Source: Leucothrix mucor DSM 2157 | Lineage (GTDB): Bacteria; Pseudomonadota; Gammaproteobacteria; Thiotrichales; Thiotrichaceae | Assembly: GCF_000419525.1 (NCBI RefSeq) | Contig: NZ_ATTE01000001.1 | Coordinates: 806,001 to 870,000, forward strand | Reading direction: 5' to 3' | Length of the DNA stretch: 64,000 nucleotides | Shown here: positions 25,879 to 35,150 of the stretch, in pieces | Layout of the letters: each line of letters begins with the position of its first letter | How positions within the stretch are numbered: position 1 is the stretch's first letter | Notes under the pieces: generated by a model | What the model was told of the DNA's origin: nothing | What the model saw: the letters and a program-made list of their open reading frames with translations, nothing else | Databases searched by the model: none | Program-made: the position numbers and the translations under genes

Positions 25879-26565
25879 ATGAGTATAATAATTTTCAGTC
25901 TGCTTATACTGGCCTTAGTGGCGTTTTTCTTCTACAAAGCTAAAAGCTTACTTCCTGCAAGTAAAAATACTTTAAAGAAGGGGAGTCATCCGGCTAAAGT
26001 GACTCAGCTCGCTAAAAAAGGCGATGATACCATTCTGATCAGAAGTACGAAGTTTAAGCTGGATGAGTTGCAAAGTGGCTACACTAAGCTTTCTGGATTA
26101 TTAATTCATAGCTGCTCTGTTGAAACTGTAGATGGGTTGTTTTCCTCGATTTCAGAGGTTAAATCTAAAGAGATAAAGCCTTCTGATCAAGGGCTTCATT
26201 ATTTACTTGAGTTATTAAATCTGGATATGAAAGGCGAGTGCTTCTATTTCTTTAGCTTGGACTGGAAAGCTGGAGTAGATGATTTGCATCACCACATACA
26301 GAAGCGTTTATCCCTAAATGGGATTAATGCTAGCTTACCTAACGTAACAAATTATCCTGACAGTGCCACGGTTAGCCATAAGGATGTCTTTAAGGACTAC
26401 ACTTACGCATTGAACCAGGCTGGGCTGGGCTTAGGGTTTGTTAGAAACCCAACCGATACGTATATTCTGTTTATATACCGCCTTGATGAGTCTGACTCGG
26501 TCTACTGGGCGCTAAGCCATGTAGGGTTAAACATAGAGCCCTACAGGGTTGAGTGGGATGACTAA
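25879..26565 (+). CDS. Hypothetical protein with N-terminal membrane anchor
   Basis: 228 residues. One N-terminal helix (IIIFSLLILALVAFFFY) then a basic linker and a soluble domain. No family recognised with confidence. The soluble part has a Trp/Phe-rich middle (ECFYFFSLDWKAG) followed by HHHIQKRL. The N-in/C-out or reverse topology cannot be decided from the sequence. Same direction as the 111-residue gene before it. Confidence 0.65.
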   Translation: MSIIIFSLLILALVAFFFYKAKSLLPASKNTLKKGSHPAKVTQLAKKGDDTILIRSTKFKLDELQSGYTKLSGLLIHSCSVETVDGLFSSISEVKSKEIKPSDQGLHYLLELLNLDMKGECFYFFSLDWKAGVDDLHHHIQKRLSLNGINASLPNVTNYPDSATVSHKDVFKDYTYALNQAGLGLGFVRNPTDTYILFIYRLDESDSVYWALSHVGLNIEPYRVEWDD

Positions 26566-26592
26566 GACCTACCAAGGCGATTAAAGTGGTCG

Positions 26593-27045
26593 TCAGAGTT
26601 CCGGTATTGCCGGCAAATTCGAGGCAACTGTCCGTCTATCTGTGCAGTATCTTTTACCCGATTCTCCAATCAAGCAGTCTGTACTTTCTTCTGCTACCAA
26701 GCCTGTATGCCACTGGTGATAAGCACTTCCGATGTTTTCTATAATGGTGTTGCCCGTATCATCAGAAACCGTCGTTTCAGACGTGTCGAATTTCAATACT
26801 GAGTTAAAGCTTTTGCCTTGGAGGCTAACTTGGCTTAATGGGCCAACCAGTTCAGTGACCGTCGTTGTGGTGAGGTTTGCGTAACCTAAAAACTCAGGCG
26901 CACCGTCAACACATTGATAGGCAGGGGAGTGTATATCCCAAGCGACAGTGAGTTTATCGCCAGGCTGCCAGTATCCATTTGATATATAGCGGGAGAACTC
27001 GCCCAAAGAGCTGCGATTCTCAGAGCATGGATCAGCGTAATGTAG
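26593..27045 (-). pseudogene. Truncated ORF, N-terminus missing
   Basis: A frame open from about 27045 to a stop at 26593, around 150 codons, with no ATG or GTG at its head; the first candidate start is a TTG at 27006 without ribosome site. The preserved sequence (ADPCSENRSSLGEFSRY, GYWQPGDKLTVAWDIH, HQWHTGLVAEESTDC) has the look of a once-secreted beta-rich protein with several cysteines, and it remains coherent upstream of the TTG, so I read it as the C-terminal remnant of a larger gene. Family not recognised. An intact short protein is possible but less likely. Confidence 0.5.
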
Positions 27046-27065
27046 TTAAGCGGTAGCGTTCTACC

Positions 27066-27093
27066 GTCCGGAGGTGTACTAATTCCTCCGGAC
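27066..27093. terminator. Perfect hairpin between convergent-looking units
   Basis: GTCCGGAGG (27066-27074) and CCTCCGGAC (27085-27093), a 9-base perfect stem with a 10-base loop, between the truncated ORF and the SDR gene, both on the minus strand. No T-run. Could be the terminator of the SDR transcript or a repeat element; only one copy was noticed. Confidence 0.4.
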
Positions 27094-27142
27094 TAGGTGA
27101 GAGGCCAGATGCAGGGCTCTGAACGCCTCCAATATTTAATAT

Positions 27143-27751
27143 TTACGCATCAACGGTGATAACCTGACCGGTAATAAATCCGTCAACAGAGCGCGCAAAT
27201 GCCTTACCCACCATGCTTCCCGGAACAGGATGAAAGCCTGACATCATCTCACCATACACATCCCATGCTTCTTCAATGACGGTTGGATTAATCGAATTGA
27301 TGCGGATTCCTCTTGGAAGTTCATAGGCCACGCATTTAACAAAAGTATCAATTGCGCCGCTTGTTGTTGCATCAGCAATGGCCATTGGAATTGCTTTTGA
27401 ACTAAGGATGCCGGTAATCAGAGAGAATGACCCACGCTCATTGATATATTCCTGACCGATACGAACCAAATTGATCTGCCCCATCATTTTACTGAGTACG
27501 GTCGTCATCCATTGACTCTCGGTCATATCGACAAAATCCGCATATTCACACAGGCCCACGGTATTGACGACGGCATCAAACGAGCCGACTGTCTCGAAGA
27601 GCTGCCTAATAGAAGACTCACTACCAATGTCTACTTGATGATCGCATCCCTTGCCTGAATAGCTGGCGGTGACCACTTCATGATGTTGCAATCCGCTTAA
27701 TGCCGCTTGGCCAATTTTTCCTGATGCTCCAATTACAATAACCTTCTTCAT
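27143..27751 (-). CDS. Atypical short-chain dehydrogenase lacking the Tyr-x3-Lys motif
   Basis: 202 residues, short for an SDR. The cofactor motif GASGKIGQAAL and the VNTVGL segment (in place of NNAG) are present. Where the active site Tyr-x3-Lys should be, the sequence reads Ala-Asp-Ala-Thr-Thr-Ser-Gly, so both catalytic residues are replaced. A family of such short, divergent SDRs beside LysR regulators exists in proteobacteria; their activity is unclear. It is divergent from a LysR gene 99 bases away, which probably controls it. Confidence 0.85.
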   Translation of the reverse strand: MKKVIVIGASGKIGQAALSGLQHHEVVTASYSGKGCDHQVDIGSESSIRQLFETVGSFDAVVNTVGLCEYADFVDMTESQWMTTVLSKMMGQINLVRIGQEYINERGSFSLITGILSSKAIPMAIADATTSGAIDTFVKCVAYELPRGIRINSINPTVIEEAWDVYGEMMSGFHPVPGSMVGKAFARSVDGFITGQVITVDA

Positions 27752-27809
27752 ACCTACCTCTTTAGTTTAAGTTGCTTTGTTACTTGAGTAGTTATGGTAG
27801 TTATCGAGT

Positions 27810-27850
27810 GATACAATTGGAAACAGTTACACCTTGTAAGAGATACAATT
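27810..27850 (+). promoter_or_regulatory. Direct repeats in the SDR-LysR divergent promoter
   Basis: GATACAATT occurs at 27810-27818 and again at 27842-27850, 32 bases apart (three helical turns), the second copy ending at the base before the LysR start codon. The spacing and location suit binding by the LysR regulator to both promoters. Confidence 0.45.
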
Positions 27851-28726
27851 ATGAAAGGTATTGATCGGCTGGAAATAAAACAGTTAAGGATATTTCAAGC
27901 CTTACTCAGGGAGAGAAATGTCTCTCGGGTTGCTGAGCAGGTTGGCTTAACACAGCAAGCCGTCAGCGGCCAATTGAGTAAGCTAAGAGAGGCTTTTAAT
28001 GATCGGCTGTTCGTTAGAAAAAGCAACGGGCTGGTACCGACACCTTATGCTGAGAGTTTAAGTGGAAAGGTTGATCAGGTTCTACAAGGTTTCGAGCAAC
28101 TACTGGAGCCTGATTCATTTGAACCTAAGCTGGTAGAGGGCACCTATGTGATCGCGGCAACGGACTATGCCCAGCAAGTCGTATTACCTGAAGTTATCGC
28201 TAAAATTCGGCAACAAGCACCAAACTTAAAAATTATTATTCAAGATTTGGATATTGATAATTTAAGAGATGCACTGACCACTGGCCAAATAAACTTAGTG
28301 ATAGCCTTTCCAGACTTTGTTCCAGGTAACTTTCCCAGTAAGACGTTGTTTTCTGAGTACCATGTTTGCGTGGCAGCTAAGGGCTCTCCGTTAGCCAACA
28401 AGAAATTACGTATCCATGATATAGCGGATTATCCTCAGATTGTTGCCTCACCTTCCAGACCTAATTTTCGGGGGTCTATCGATACTTGGTTCGAAGAGCA
28501 TGGTTTAAAGCGAAATACTGTAATTTCTGCACCTTGTTTCTCTATCGTTCCCCTTTATCTGGAAACAACGGAAACCATTGCCTTTCTGCCATCTAGGGCA
28601 CTAAGAGGCGATAACTTAATTACCCTTGATCTATCAGATAGTCCTTTGAGTTTTGAGGTGATTGCGGCTTGGCACCCCCGTTCCAGTAAAGATGCATTAC
28701 ATAACTGGGTTGTTGATTTTTTATAA
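27851..28726 (+). CDS. LysR-family transcriptional regulator
   Basis: 291 residues, typical length. N-terminal helix-turn-helix: LRIFQALLRERNVSRVAEQVGLTQQAVSGQLSKL, followed by FNDRLFVRKSNGLVPTPYA. From about residue 90 a periplasmic-binding-protein-like effector domain. Divergent from the atypical SDR gene, the classic arrangement of a LysR regulator and its target. Effector unknown. Confidence 0.93.
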   Translation: MKGIDRLEIKQLRIFQALLRERNVSRVAEQVGLTQQAVSGQLSKLREAFNDRLFVRKSNGLVPTPYAESLSGKVDQVLQGFEQLLEPDSFEPKLVEGTYVIAATDYAQQVVLPEVIAKIRQQAPNLKIIIQDLDIDNLRDALTTGQINLVIAFPDFVPGNFPSKTLFSEYHVCVAAKGSPLANKKLRIHDIADYPQIVASPSRPNFRGSIDTWFEEHGLKRNTVISAPCFSIVPLYLETTETIAFLPSRALRGDNLITLDLSDSPLSFEVIAAWHPRSSKDALHNWVVDFL

Positions 28727-28912
28727 TTGATCAACCGTCTGGTTCTAGCGGATGAAAATTTCAGCATGTTGAATGTTGCCAATATTTAATATCAAGATAA
28801 GGCGATTACCTCGTGATTTAAGGCTTTTTATCTTAATGTGCTTACTTTGATGTAACATCTTTGCCAGTAGATAGAATCCAATTTTTGACCAACTCACAGA
28901 GACATAAACCTT

Positions 28913-29647
28913 ATGACCCTGCATCCGGCCAACCAATCTCCCGACTCATCTCAGCCCGCCACTGTTGTCGATCTCCGGCAGTTAAGCTTTTCTTACACCA
29001 TGCAAGACTCCACGCTGGACGTGTTGATCGACGTTGATCTAACGCTGCAGCAAGGCGAAACTGTGGCGATATTAGGTCCGTCGGGCTCTGGTAAAACCTC
29101 GCTGTTATTGTTGCTTGCCGGTTTGGAGCAGCCCACTAGCGGCTCGATTCTATTGGATAATAAAGACCTCGCCAGCTTGGATTCGGATGCATTGGCAGAT
29201 CTTCGCCGCGATAGTCTGGGGGTTGTATTTCAGTCATTCCATCTGGTCCCGAGTTTAACGGCTTTGGGGAATGTTATGTTGCCGCTGGAAATTGCAGAAC
29301 GTGACAATGCCCGCCAAACCGCAACGGCGATGCTGGAGCGGGTCGGGCTGGCCGAGCGGGCAGGGCATTATCCAACACAGTTATCAGGGGGCGAGCAGCA
29401 ACGAGTGGCCCTTGCGCGTGCTTTAGTCCACCAGCCACGCTTATTATTGGCCGATGAGCCAACCGGTAACCTCGATGCCAAAACCGGTGAGCGTATTATC
29501 GAATTACTGTTTGGCTTAAACCGGGAAAGTGGCTCGACCATGATTTTGGTGACGCATGATGAAGACATCGCAGCGCAGTGCCAGCGGGTGTTTCGTCTAC
29601 AGCAAGGTAAATTAGTGGAGGATGCCCCCAATGCGCTTCCTGCTTAG
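28913..29647 (+). CDS. ybbA: ABC transporter ATPase YbbA (LolD/MacB-type)
   Basis: 244 residues. Walker A GPSGSGKTS, Q-loop FQSFHLVPSLTALGNVMLPLE, signature LSGGEQQRVALARAL, Walker B LLLADEPTGNLDAKTG, switch His THDEDIA. Belongs to the LolD/MacB branch and, with the 848-residue FtsX-type permease directly downstream, matches the YbbA-YbbP pair of gammaproteobacteria. The physiological cargo of YbbAP is not firmly known; an export or lipid-related extraction role is proposed. The usual tesA neighbour is absent here. Confidence 0.9.
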   Translation: MTLHPANQSPDSSQPATVVDLRQLSFSYTMQDSTLDVLIDVDLTLQQGETVAILGPSGSGKTSLLLLLAGLEQPTSGSILLDNKDLASLDSDALADLRRDSLGVVFQSFHLVPSLTALGNVMLPLEIAERDNARQTATAMLERVGLAERAGHYPTQLSGGEQQRVALARALVHQPRLLLADEPTGNLDAKTGERIIELLFGLNRESGSTMILVTHDEDIAAQCQRVFRLQQGKLVEDAPNALPA

Positions 29648-32177
29648 TTTAGCTTGGCGTGACTTGCGAGCCAGCGGTCGTTCGCTGTGGATTTTTTGTG
29701 CCTGTTTGGTGTTGGGCGTTACTTTAGTCTCAGCCAGTGGCAGCTTGTATCGCTTGGTCAGTGATGGTTTATTGTCGGATACACGCCAGTTATTAGGTGG
29801 AGACTTACAGGTAAGTTCCAATCAGCCACGACCACTACCCGATGAGGCGCTGGATTGGATGAGGCAAAACGGCAAGGTCTCGCAACTTATCGAACTGCGT
29901 ACTATGCTCGGAACGCCACAAGATGATTTTGTGCTGATCGAGCTGCAAAGTGTTGACGATTTGTATCCGCTGTATGGCAGTCTGCAACTCGAACCCGAGG
30001 AGCCGTTATCCGAGCTGATCAGTAATCAGGAAGGGCGCTGGGGCGTGGCTATCGACAATTCGCTAGCGGTGCGTTACGACCTAAATGTCGGCGACTCGGT
30101 GTCGATCGGTAGCCTGCAAATGGACGTGCGCGCACTCATCAAAAAACAGCCGGATCGTAATCTAACAGCGGATTGGCGCGGTTCTCCGGTACTAATTTCC
30201 CCGCAAGCAATCAGCGATGCGCAGTTACTCCAGCCCGGATCACGGGTTGAGTACGATTACCGAGTGGCGACCGAAATGCCAGCGGCAACTTGGAAGACAC
30301 TTTTCTATCAGCAATTCCCCGATCGCGGTTGGGAAGTGCGAACCTTTGAAGACCGCAGTGAGCGCATTTCTGAAAGACTAGGGCAGATTGCATCAGGTTT
30401 ATTGGTGATAGGCTTTAGCACGCTATTTATTGGCGGCTTGGGCGTGTTTAGCAGTATTCAATCCTATTTGCAGAGTAAGCTAAAAACTATTGCCACCTTA
30501 CGCTCGCTAGGTTTGCGTAACCGACGTATTGCAGCGGTTTATTTGCTGCAGGTTGGAATAATGGGCGGCGGCGCAAGTCTCGTAGGCTGCTTGATTGGGG
30601 TGTCACTTGCCTTATTAGGCGGCACTGTCGTAGCTGCTGAAATTCCAATCAGTACGACTTTTGCGGCTTTGCCAGCACCATTTCTAAGTGCCTTTATCTT
30701 TGGCTTGCTGACGGCATTTTGTTTTGCTTTGCCTGCCATTGGTTCTGCTTTATCCGTGTCACCGGCTAGCCTGTTTCGGGATTCTGCCGGCGGAGCGCTT
30801 AATATCCCCCGTAACTGGGCGATAGCCACAGCGGTATGTGCTGGCGGTATTATCAGCTTAATCCTAATCAGTGTACCGTCGCTGCTGTTTGGTGCTGGGT
30901 TTATCTTGGTCGTAGCGCTATTGCTAGGGTTATTAGAAATCACCCTACGCTTAATCCGACGCGGTGCGCAGCGTATCGAGGGTATGCAGGGATTACGTAC
31001 CGGGCTGGCGTTTCGTTTAGCACTGGCGAATTTATACCGCCCAGCCACGCCACTGCGCAGCTCTTTATTATCATTGGGATCAGCGCTGACTTTACTGGTG
31101 GTTTGTACCCTGGTAGTGGTTTCTTTACAGCGCACCATCCAAGCAACCATTCCGGAAGAAGCTCCTGCATTGGTGCTCTATGATATTAGCCCCAATCAAG
31201 TTGAAGATGTCAAAAAAGCCATACAAGAAACCTCGACTGAAGCACGAGCAGAGTTAGCTCCTTTGGTGCAAGGCCGTATCGTGGCAGTGAATGGCGAGAC
31301 AGTCGCTAGCTTACTCGCCGATGGCGCAGGTGACTCCGAAAGGGCTGAAGACCTTCGCGATACGCTAAACGACGACCATAAGCTCAGTTATCGAGGCGGT
31401 AATGTGGATGGTATTGAGCTAGTTGACGGCAGTTGGTGGGCTGACGATCAGGACCAATCAATCCCAAGCATGTCACTTGAAGATAGAGAGGCTCGGCGCA
31501 TTGGCGTGAGTGTAGGTGATCGCATTAGCTATGCAGTTGCGGGTAACACGCTGGAATTCAAAATAGCCGCTATCCACCGCCAAAAAGGCGTGCAAACTCG
31601 CTTTTGGTTTGAGGGGATTGTCGCTGAAGATGTGCTGGAGGGCTCAGTCGGGCGTTATGTCGGCGCGGCTTGGATGAATGATGACCTAGCCTTGCAAGCA
31701 CAAAAGCGCATTGCGGCGGTCGCTCCAAATGTGGTGACAGTACGCACAGCGCGCATTCTGGCCAGTGCCCGTGAGTTACTCGGTCAAGCAACTAGTGGCT
31801 TGTTGGTGGTTGCGGTGATTAGCTTTCTCGCCAGTTTGTTGGTGTTATTCAGTGTGATTGCCGCGAGTCGGGTGCGTCAAGTTTACGATGCATCTGTATT
31901 GCATGCGTTGGGCGTGCGTTTATCCGTGATCCGTAAAAGCCTGTATCTGGAGTTTCTACTGATCGCTTTGGTGACGGCATTGTTTGCCGTCGTGCTCGGC
32001 TCAGCGATTGCCATACCGCTGTTAGAGTGGCGAATGAAATTACCTTCATTTGATCTGATTTGGGTGGGCTTAGTTACGGCATTGCTGGTGAGTGTATCGA
32101 CGCTAGTGATTGGTGCGCAGTATTTAAACCGGCGAATGAATGTGCGGCCGGCCATTTTATTGCGCAATACGGGGTAG
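29631..32177 (+). CDS. ybbP: ABC transporter permease YbbP, FtsX-type
   Basis: 848 residues from ATG 29631; GGAGG (29617-29621) abuts an earlier ATG at 29622 but is 9 bases from this one. N-terminal helix, a long periplasmic domain (about 50-240), then a first FtsX domain with three helices, four central helices, a second periplasmic domain (about 490-690) and a second FtsX domain. Ten helices in all, as in YbbP-type permeases. It overlaps ybbA by 17 bases, so subunits are co-translated. Confidence 0.9.
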   Translation: MRFLLSLAWRDLRASGRSLWIFCACLVLGVTLVSASGSLYRLVSDGLLSDTRQLLGGDLQVSSNQPRPLPDEALDWMRQNGKVSQLIELRTMLGTPQDDFVLIELQSVDDLYPLYGSLQLEPEEPLSELISNQEGRWGVAIDNSLAVRYDLNVGDSVSIGSLQMDVRALIKKQPDRNLTADWRGSPVLISPQAISDAQLLQPGSRVEYDYRVATEMPAATWKTLFYQQFPDRGWEVRTFEDRSERISERLGQIASGLLVIGFSTLFIGGLGVFSSIQSYLQSKLKTIATLRSLGLRNRRIAAVYLLQVGIMGGGASLVGCLIGVSLALLGGTVVAAEIPISTTFAALPAPFLSAFIFGLLTAFCFALPAIGSALSVSPASLFRDSAGGALNIPRNWAIATAVCAGGIISLILISVPSLLFGAGFILVVALLLGLLEITLRLIRRGAQRIEGMQGLRTGLAFRLALANLYRPATPLRSSLLSLGSALTLLVVCTLVVVSLQRTIQATIPEEAPALVLYDISPNQVEDVKKAIQETSTEARAELAPLVQGRIVAVNGETVASLLADGAGDSERAEDLRDTLNDDHKLSYRGGNVDGIELVDGSWWADDQDQSIPSMSLEDREARRIGVSVGDRISYAVAGNTLEFKIAAIHRQKGVQTRFWFEGIVAEDVLEGSVGRYVGAAWMNDDLALQAQKRIAAVAPNVVTVRTARILASARELLGQATSGLLVVAVISFLASLLVLFSVIAASRVRQVYDASVLHALGVRLSVIRKSLYLEFLLIALVTALFAVVLGSAIAIPLLEWRMKLPSFDLIWVGLVTALLVSVSTLVIGAQYLNRRMNVRPAILLRNTG

Positions 32178-32189
32178 GGCGTTAACGCC

Positions 32190-32834
32190 TTATTGACCAG
32201 GCTCTGAAAAGCTACCGGTATCCAAAAAGTTGCCCACTAGATGGGCGATTTTTTGTGAAAAGATCATGCCGGTATGTGACACATCCAGAATGATATGTTC
32301 TTTAAGCATTGGGTGTTGAGTTTCGCTAAGCAGCACTGTGCCATCGCTTTTGCCCGGTAAGCCACCAATGACTAAGCCTAAGCCTGCATTGCTACTGCCA
32401 GCGATCATGCCAACGTCACGACCAAGTGAGTTCGGTGGTAATGATTGCCCATCCAAGCCATCCGCCATACTGTTTTCCAGTAAGCGATTGACCAACGGCC
32501 AGTTCATCAGGCGCTTGGCAATATAGCTACCATTTAAAGGCGTACCCAGCATAACCACGCGGCCACTGGGTAGGTCAGGGTATTGCTGTAGTAACCGCAT
32601 CGCCATAATGCCACCCAAACTGTGCGCGACAATGTGTAGCTCAGGCAAATTCAGCGAAGCAACTTTCTGGTGCAGAAGGCGGGTATTTTCAGCGATATTT
32701 CGTCGTACAGACGCGTAATGCATACTGTGAACGGTAAAGCCCTGATGGCTTAGTTGCCGCTCCAGATAAAGCATCTCCACGGTATTCATTAAAACACCGT
32801 GGAGTAGCAAAACGTCCGGTTTAGTCTTCGACAC
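32190..32834 (-). CDS. Alpha/beta-hydrolase, lipase-like
   Basis: About 214 residues from a GTG at 32834 that lies inside the end of ygfZ; an upstream frame to 32909 has no ribosome site. Starts with PDVLLLHGVLMN (oxyanion region), nucleophile Ser in VAHSLGGIMAM (G-x-S-x-G class with Ala-His before Ser), Asp probably in GKSDGTV and His in DVSHTGM. Small cytoplasmic esterase/lipase of the PGAP1/triacylglycerol-lipase kind. Convergent with ybbP. Substrate unknown. Confidence 0.82.
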   Translation of the reverse strand: MSKTKPDVLLLHGVLMNTVEMLYLERQLSHQGFTVHSMHYASVRRNIAENTRLLHQKVASLNLPELHIVAHSLGGIMAMRLLQQYPDLPSGRVVMLGTPLNGSYIAKRLMNWPLVNRLLENSMADGLDGQSLPPNSLGRDVGMIAGSSNAGLGLVIGGLPGKSDGTVLLSETQHPMLKEHIILDVSHTGMIFSQKIAHLVGNFLDTGSFSEPGQ

Positions 32835-33852
32835 TATAAGGCAGTTCGAGCAGACTAACCGCCGGGCCTTCTGGTGAGTCCAGAAATAGCGGGTTTTCAG
32901 TATCAGCAATTTTCAAGACTGCCAGACACTCAATCACATCATCCGGATTCAGCACTGCGTTGAGTACTTTACCGGCTTCGGTGCCATCTGCCGTAACAAT
33001 ACTGGCATTGCAGGCCGGAACCTTGTCAGTCTCGAATTGCAGGTGGAACATGCGGCGCTTGCTCTTGCCTAAATACTTCAGGCGGGCAACCACTTCCTGT
33101 CCGGGGTAGCAGCCTTTTTTGAAGTCGACGCCATCAACATAAGTCAGATTCAGCATTTGCGGAATCCAAGCTTCAGTGCTTTCAGCGGTCACCACCGGGC
33201 GACCAGCACGAATGTTCATGAAGTCCCACGCTTGGCTACTCACCGGCGCGGCACGCACATTGCACTTCGACCACAGATCACTACAGGAGCTAATATCGCC
33301 AAACACTTCAAAGCGCGGGGTTTCACCCGGCAATCTTAAAATGCTCAGGTTACCCAACTGCAGTGTTTCATTGGGTGCGGTCGGCACATAATCCAGAATG
33401 CGGGTTAAATCCTGCTCCGCATTCTCACCGGCATAACCAAAGTGCACCAGCATATCGGTGGCATCAGTAATGGTGACCTTCGACATCATCACGTAGCGGC
33501 TAAGCTTAGGCAGCACCGTTTCAATCAGATCCTTTGATAAAATCAGAAAGATACTTTCGCCACGCATAAATGCCCGGAAATTCGCAATGACACGGCCTTT
33601 GGGATTGCACCATGCAGTGAGCTGATGTGTCTTCGGGTCAATTTTAGTGATGTCATTAGTCAGTTGGTTTTGCAGAAAACTCACTGCATCAGCCCCACTG
33701 ACTTCCAGCAAACCGCGATCTGACAGGTTCGACAACACAGCACCTTGCGGCGAAATGCGACGTTCCATATTCGGGTTGCCAAAGGAGACTAGGCGGTCGT
33801 TTTCAAACTCGGCCCCCTGATCTACAAGAAACGCTTTCCAGGCAGATTTCAT
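32821..33852 (-). CDS. ygfZ: YgfZ, folate-dependent iron-sulfur maintenance protein
   Basis: 343 residues from ATG 33852 (MKSAWKAFL), just after the stop of the peptidyl-prolyl isomerase gene, with GGAA upstream. GcvT-like fold; the family signature K-G-C-Y-x-G-Q-E is present as KKGCYPGQEVVARLKYLGKSKRR. YgfZ uses tetrahydrofolate to help mature or repair some iron-sulfur enzymes, including MiaB. The preceding domain has FLQNQLTNDI and QLTAWCNPKGRV as in YgfZ. Confidence 0.92.
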   Translation of the reverse strand: MKSAWKAFLVDQGAEFENDRLVSFGNPNMERRISPQGAVLSNLSDRGLLEVSGADAVSFLQNQLTNDITKIDPKTHQLTAWCNPKGRVIANFRAFMRGESIFLILSKDLIETVLPKLSRYVMMSKVTITDATDMLVHFGYAGENAEQDLTRILDYVPTAPNETLQLGNLSILRLPGETPRFEVFGDISSCSDLWSKCNVRAAPVSSQAWDFMNIRAGRPVVTAESTEAWIPQMLNLTYVDGVDFKKGCYPGQEVVARLKYLGKSKRRMFHLQFETDKVPACNASIVTADGTEAGKVLNAVLNPDDVIECLAVLKIADTENPLFLDSPEGPAVSLLELPYSVED

Positions 33853-33856
33853 AGGC

Positions 33857-34759
33857 TTATTCCGTTTTCCCAGCTTCAGTAGTGTCCGCTGCTGCATCGG
33901 CTGCCGGCGCTTTTACTTCTGGCAGCATGACTTTAATGTCAGCGGTCTCTTTCATTGTTTCCATGTATTCCATCATCTTCTGCTGCGCGATCATACGCTT
34001 CAGCTGTGGCTTCAGAGAATCCATTGGTGGCAGTTTAGCCGGACGCATATCTTCCAGCTTAATGACGTGCCAGCCGAAATCAGTCTTCACTGGCTCGGCA
34101 GAGACATCGCCTTTCTTCATGCCTTTAACCGCATCGGAGAATGGCTTAACCATCGACGCGGATTTAAACCAACCCAAGTCACCGCCGTTAGAAGCAGAAG
34201 GGCCAGTGGATTTAGCGGCTGCAACTTTAGCGAAATCGCCACCGTCGGCCAGCTCTTTAATCACGGCTTTCGCATCGTCTTCAGTTTTCAGCAGAATGTG
34301 ACGGGCTTTAAATTCGTCATCGGCATCTTTCTTCACACGCTCATCATAAAGCGTCTGGATTTCAGCATCCGGAATATCAAAGCCTTCAACTTTTTCTTTG
34401 GTCCAAGTGGTTAGCAAGATATTGCGAGTGAAATCTTCAATGCGTTGCTTTACATCATCGCGCGATAAAATATCGGTTTTTCCTGCTTCTTGCAGGGCCA
34501 ACTCAGTCGCAATCAAATCATCCAGCGCGGCGCGAGGATCATTTTTAGCCGGATTCTCGGAGCGCTGAACCACACCTAAGTAGTTCGACAGCAAATCCTG
34601 AGTAATGTTCTTGCCATTAACGACTGCAACCACCGCGTCTTTAGCGTCTGGTTTTGCTTCCGCGTGAGAATCTGCAAATGCAGCCTGAGAGATTGATAAA
34701 GCTAATCCAAGACTAATGCCCGCAACGAGTATTTTTTTATTAATGGTCATGTTTTTCAT
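33857..34759 (-). CDS. Periplasmic parvulin-type peptidyl-prolyl isomerase
   Basis: 300 residues from ATG 34759. Signal peptide with hydrophobic core (ILVAGISLGLALSISQAAFA) cut near AFA. A SurA/PrsA-like N-terminal helical domain includes VVAVVNGKNITQDLL, then a parvulin domain from about residue 155: ARHILLKTEDDA, NGGDLGWF, and TDFGWHVIKL, the usual substrate-binding motifs. Alanine-rich acidic tail at the C-terminus. Likely assists folding of exported proteins. Directly downstream of a YciI gene, with only 13 bases between. Confidence 0.92.
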   Translation of the reverse strand: MKNMTINKKILVAGISLGLALSISQAAFADSHAEAKPDAKDAVVAVVNGKNITQDLLSNYLGVVQRSENPAKNDPRAALDDLIATELALQEAGKTDILSRDDVKQRIEDFTRNILLTTWTKEKVEGFDIPDAEIQTLYDERVKKDADDEFKARHILLKTEDDAKAVIKELADGGDFAKVAAAKSTGPSASNGGDLGWFKSASMVKPFSDAVKGMKKGDVSAEPVKTDFGWHVIKLEDMRPAKLPPMDSLKPQLKRMIAQQKMMEYMETMKETADIKVMLPEVKAPAADAAADTTEAGKTE

Positions 34760-34772
34760 GGTCCTGATTTTA

Positions 34773-35072
34773 TTAGGGTAATACTTTTTTGAATGGTTTA
34801 ACGGTAACGCTTTCGTAAACGCCAGCTGGCACATAAGGGTCTGCATCAGCCCATGCTTGTGCCGCTTCCAGCGAGTCAAATTCCGCAACGATCAAACTGC
34901 CTGTGAAGCCTGCAGCGCCAGGGTCCTGGCTATCGATGGCTGGGTGTGGGCCTGCTAATACTAAGCGGCCAGCGTCTTTTAATGCCTGTAAACGGTCAAG
35001 ATGAGCAGGGCGCGCCTGAGCTCTTTTTGAGGTGCTGTCAGCTACATCCTGAGAAATTACCGCGTATAGCAT
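34773..35072 (-). CDS. YciI-family protein
   Basis: 99 residues from ATG 35072 (MLYAVISQD) with GGAG 7 bases before. Dimeric ferredoxin-like YCII fold: [19 protein letters not shown] and a C-terminal [17 protein letters not shown] match YciI, in which a His/Asp pair lines a pocket. Biological role of the family is uncertain. Divergent from yciO. Confidence 0.9.
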   Translation of the reverse strand: MLYAVISQDVADSTSKRAQARPAHLDRLQALKDAGRLVLAGPHPAIDSQDPGAAGFTGSLIVAEFDSLEAAQAWADADPYVPAGVYESVTVKPFKKVLP

Positions 35073-35150
35073 AAATGATCTCCACATTAATCATACAATC
35101 ATAAAAATTCCTAGTGTAGAATAACTGATTTTCACGCACTTGGCAGTTTA

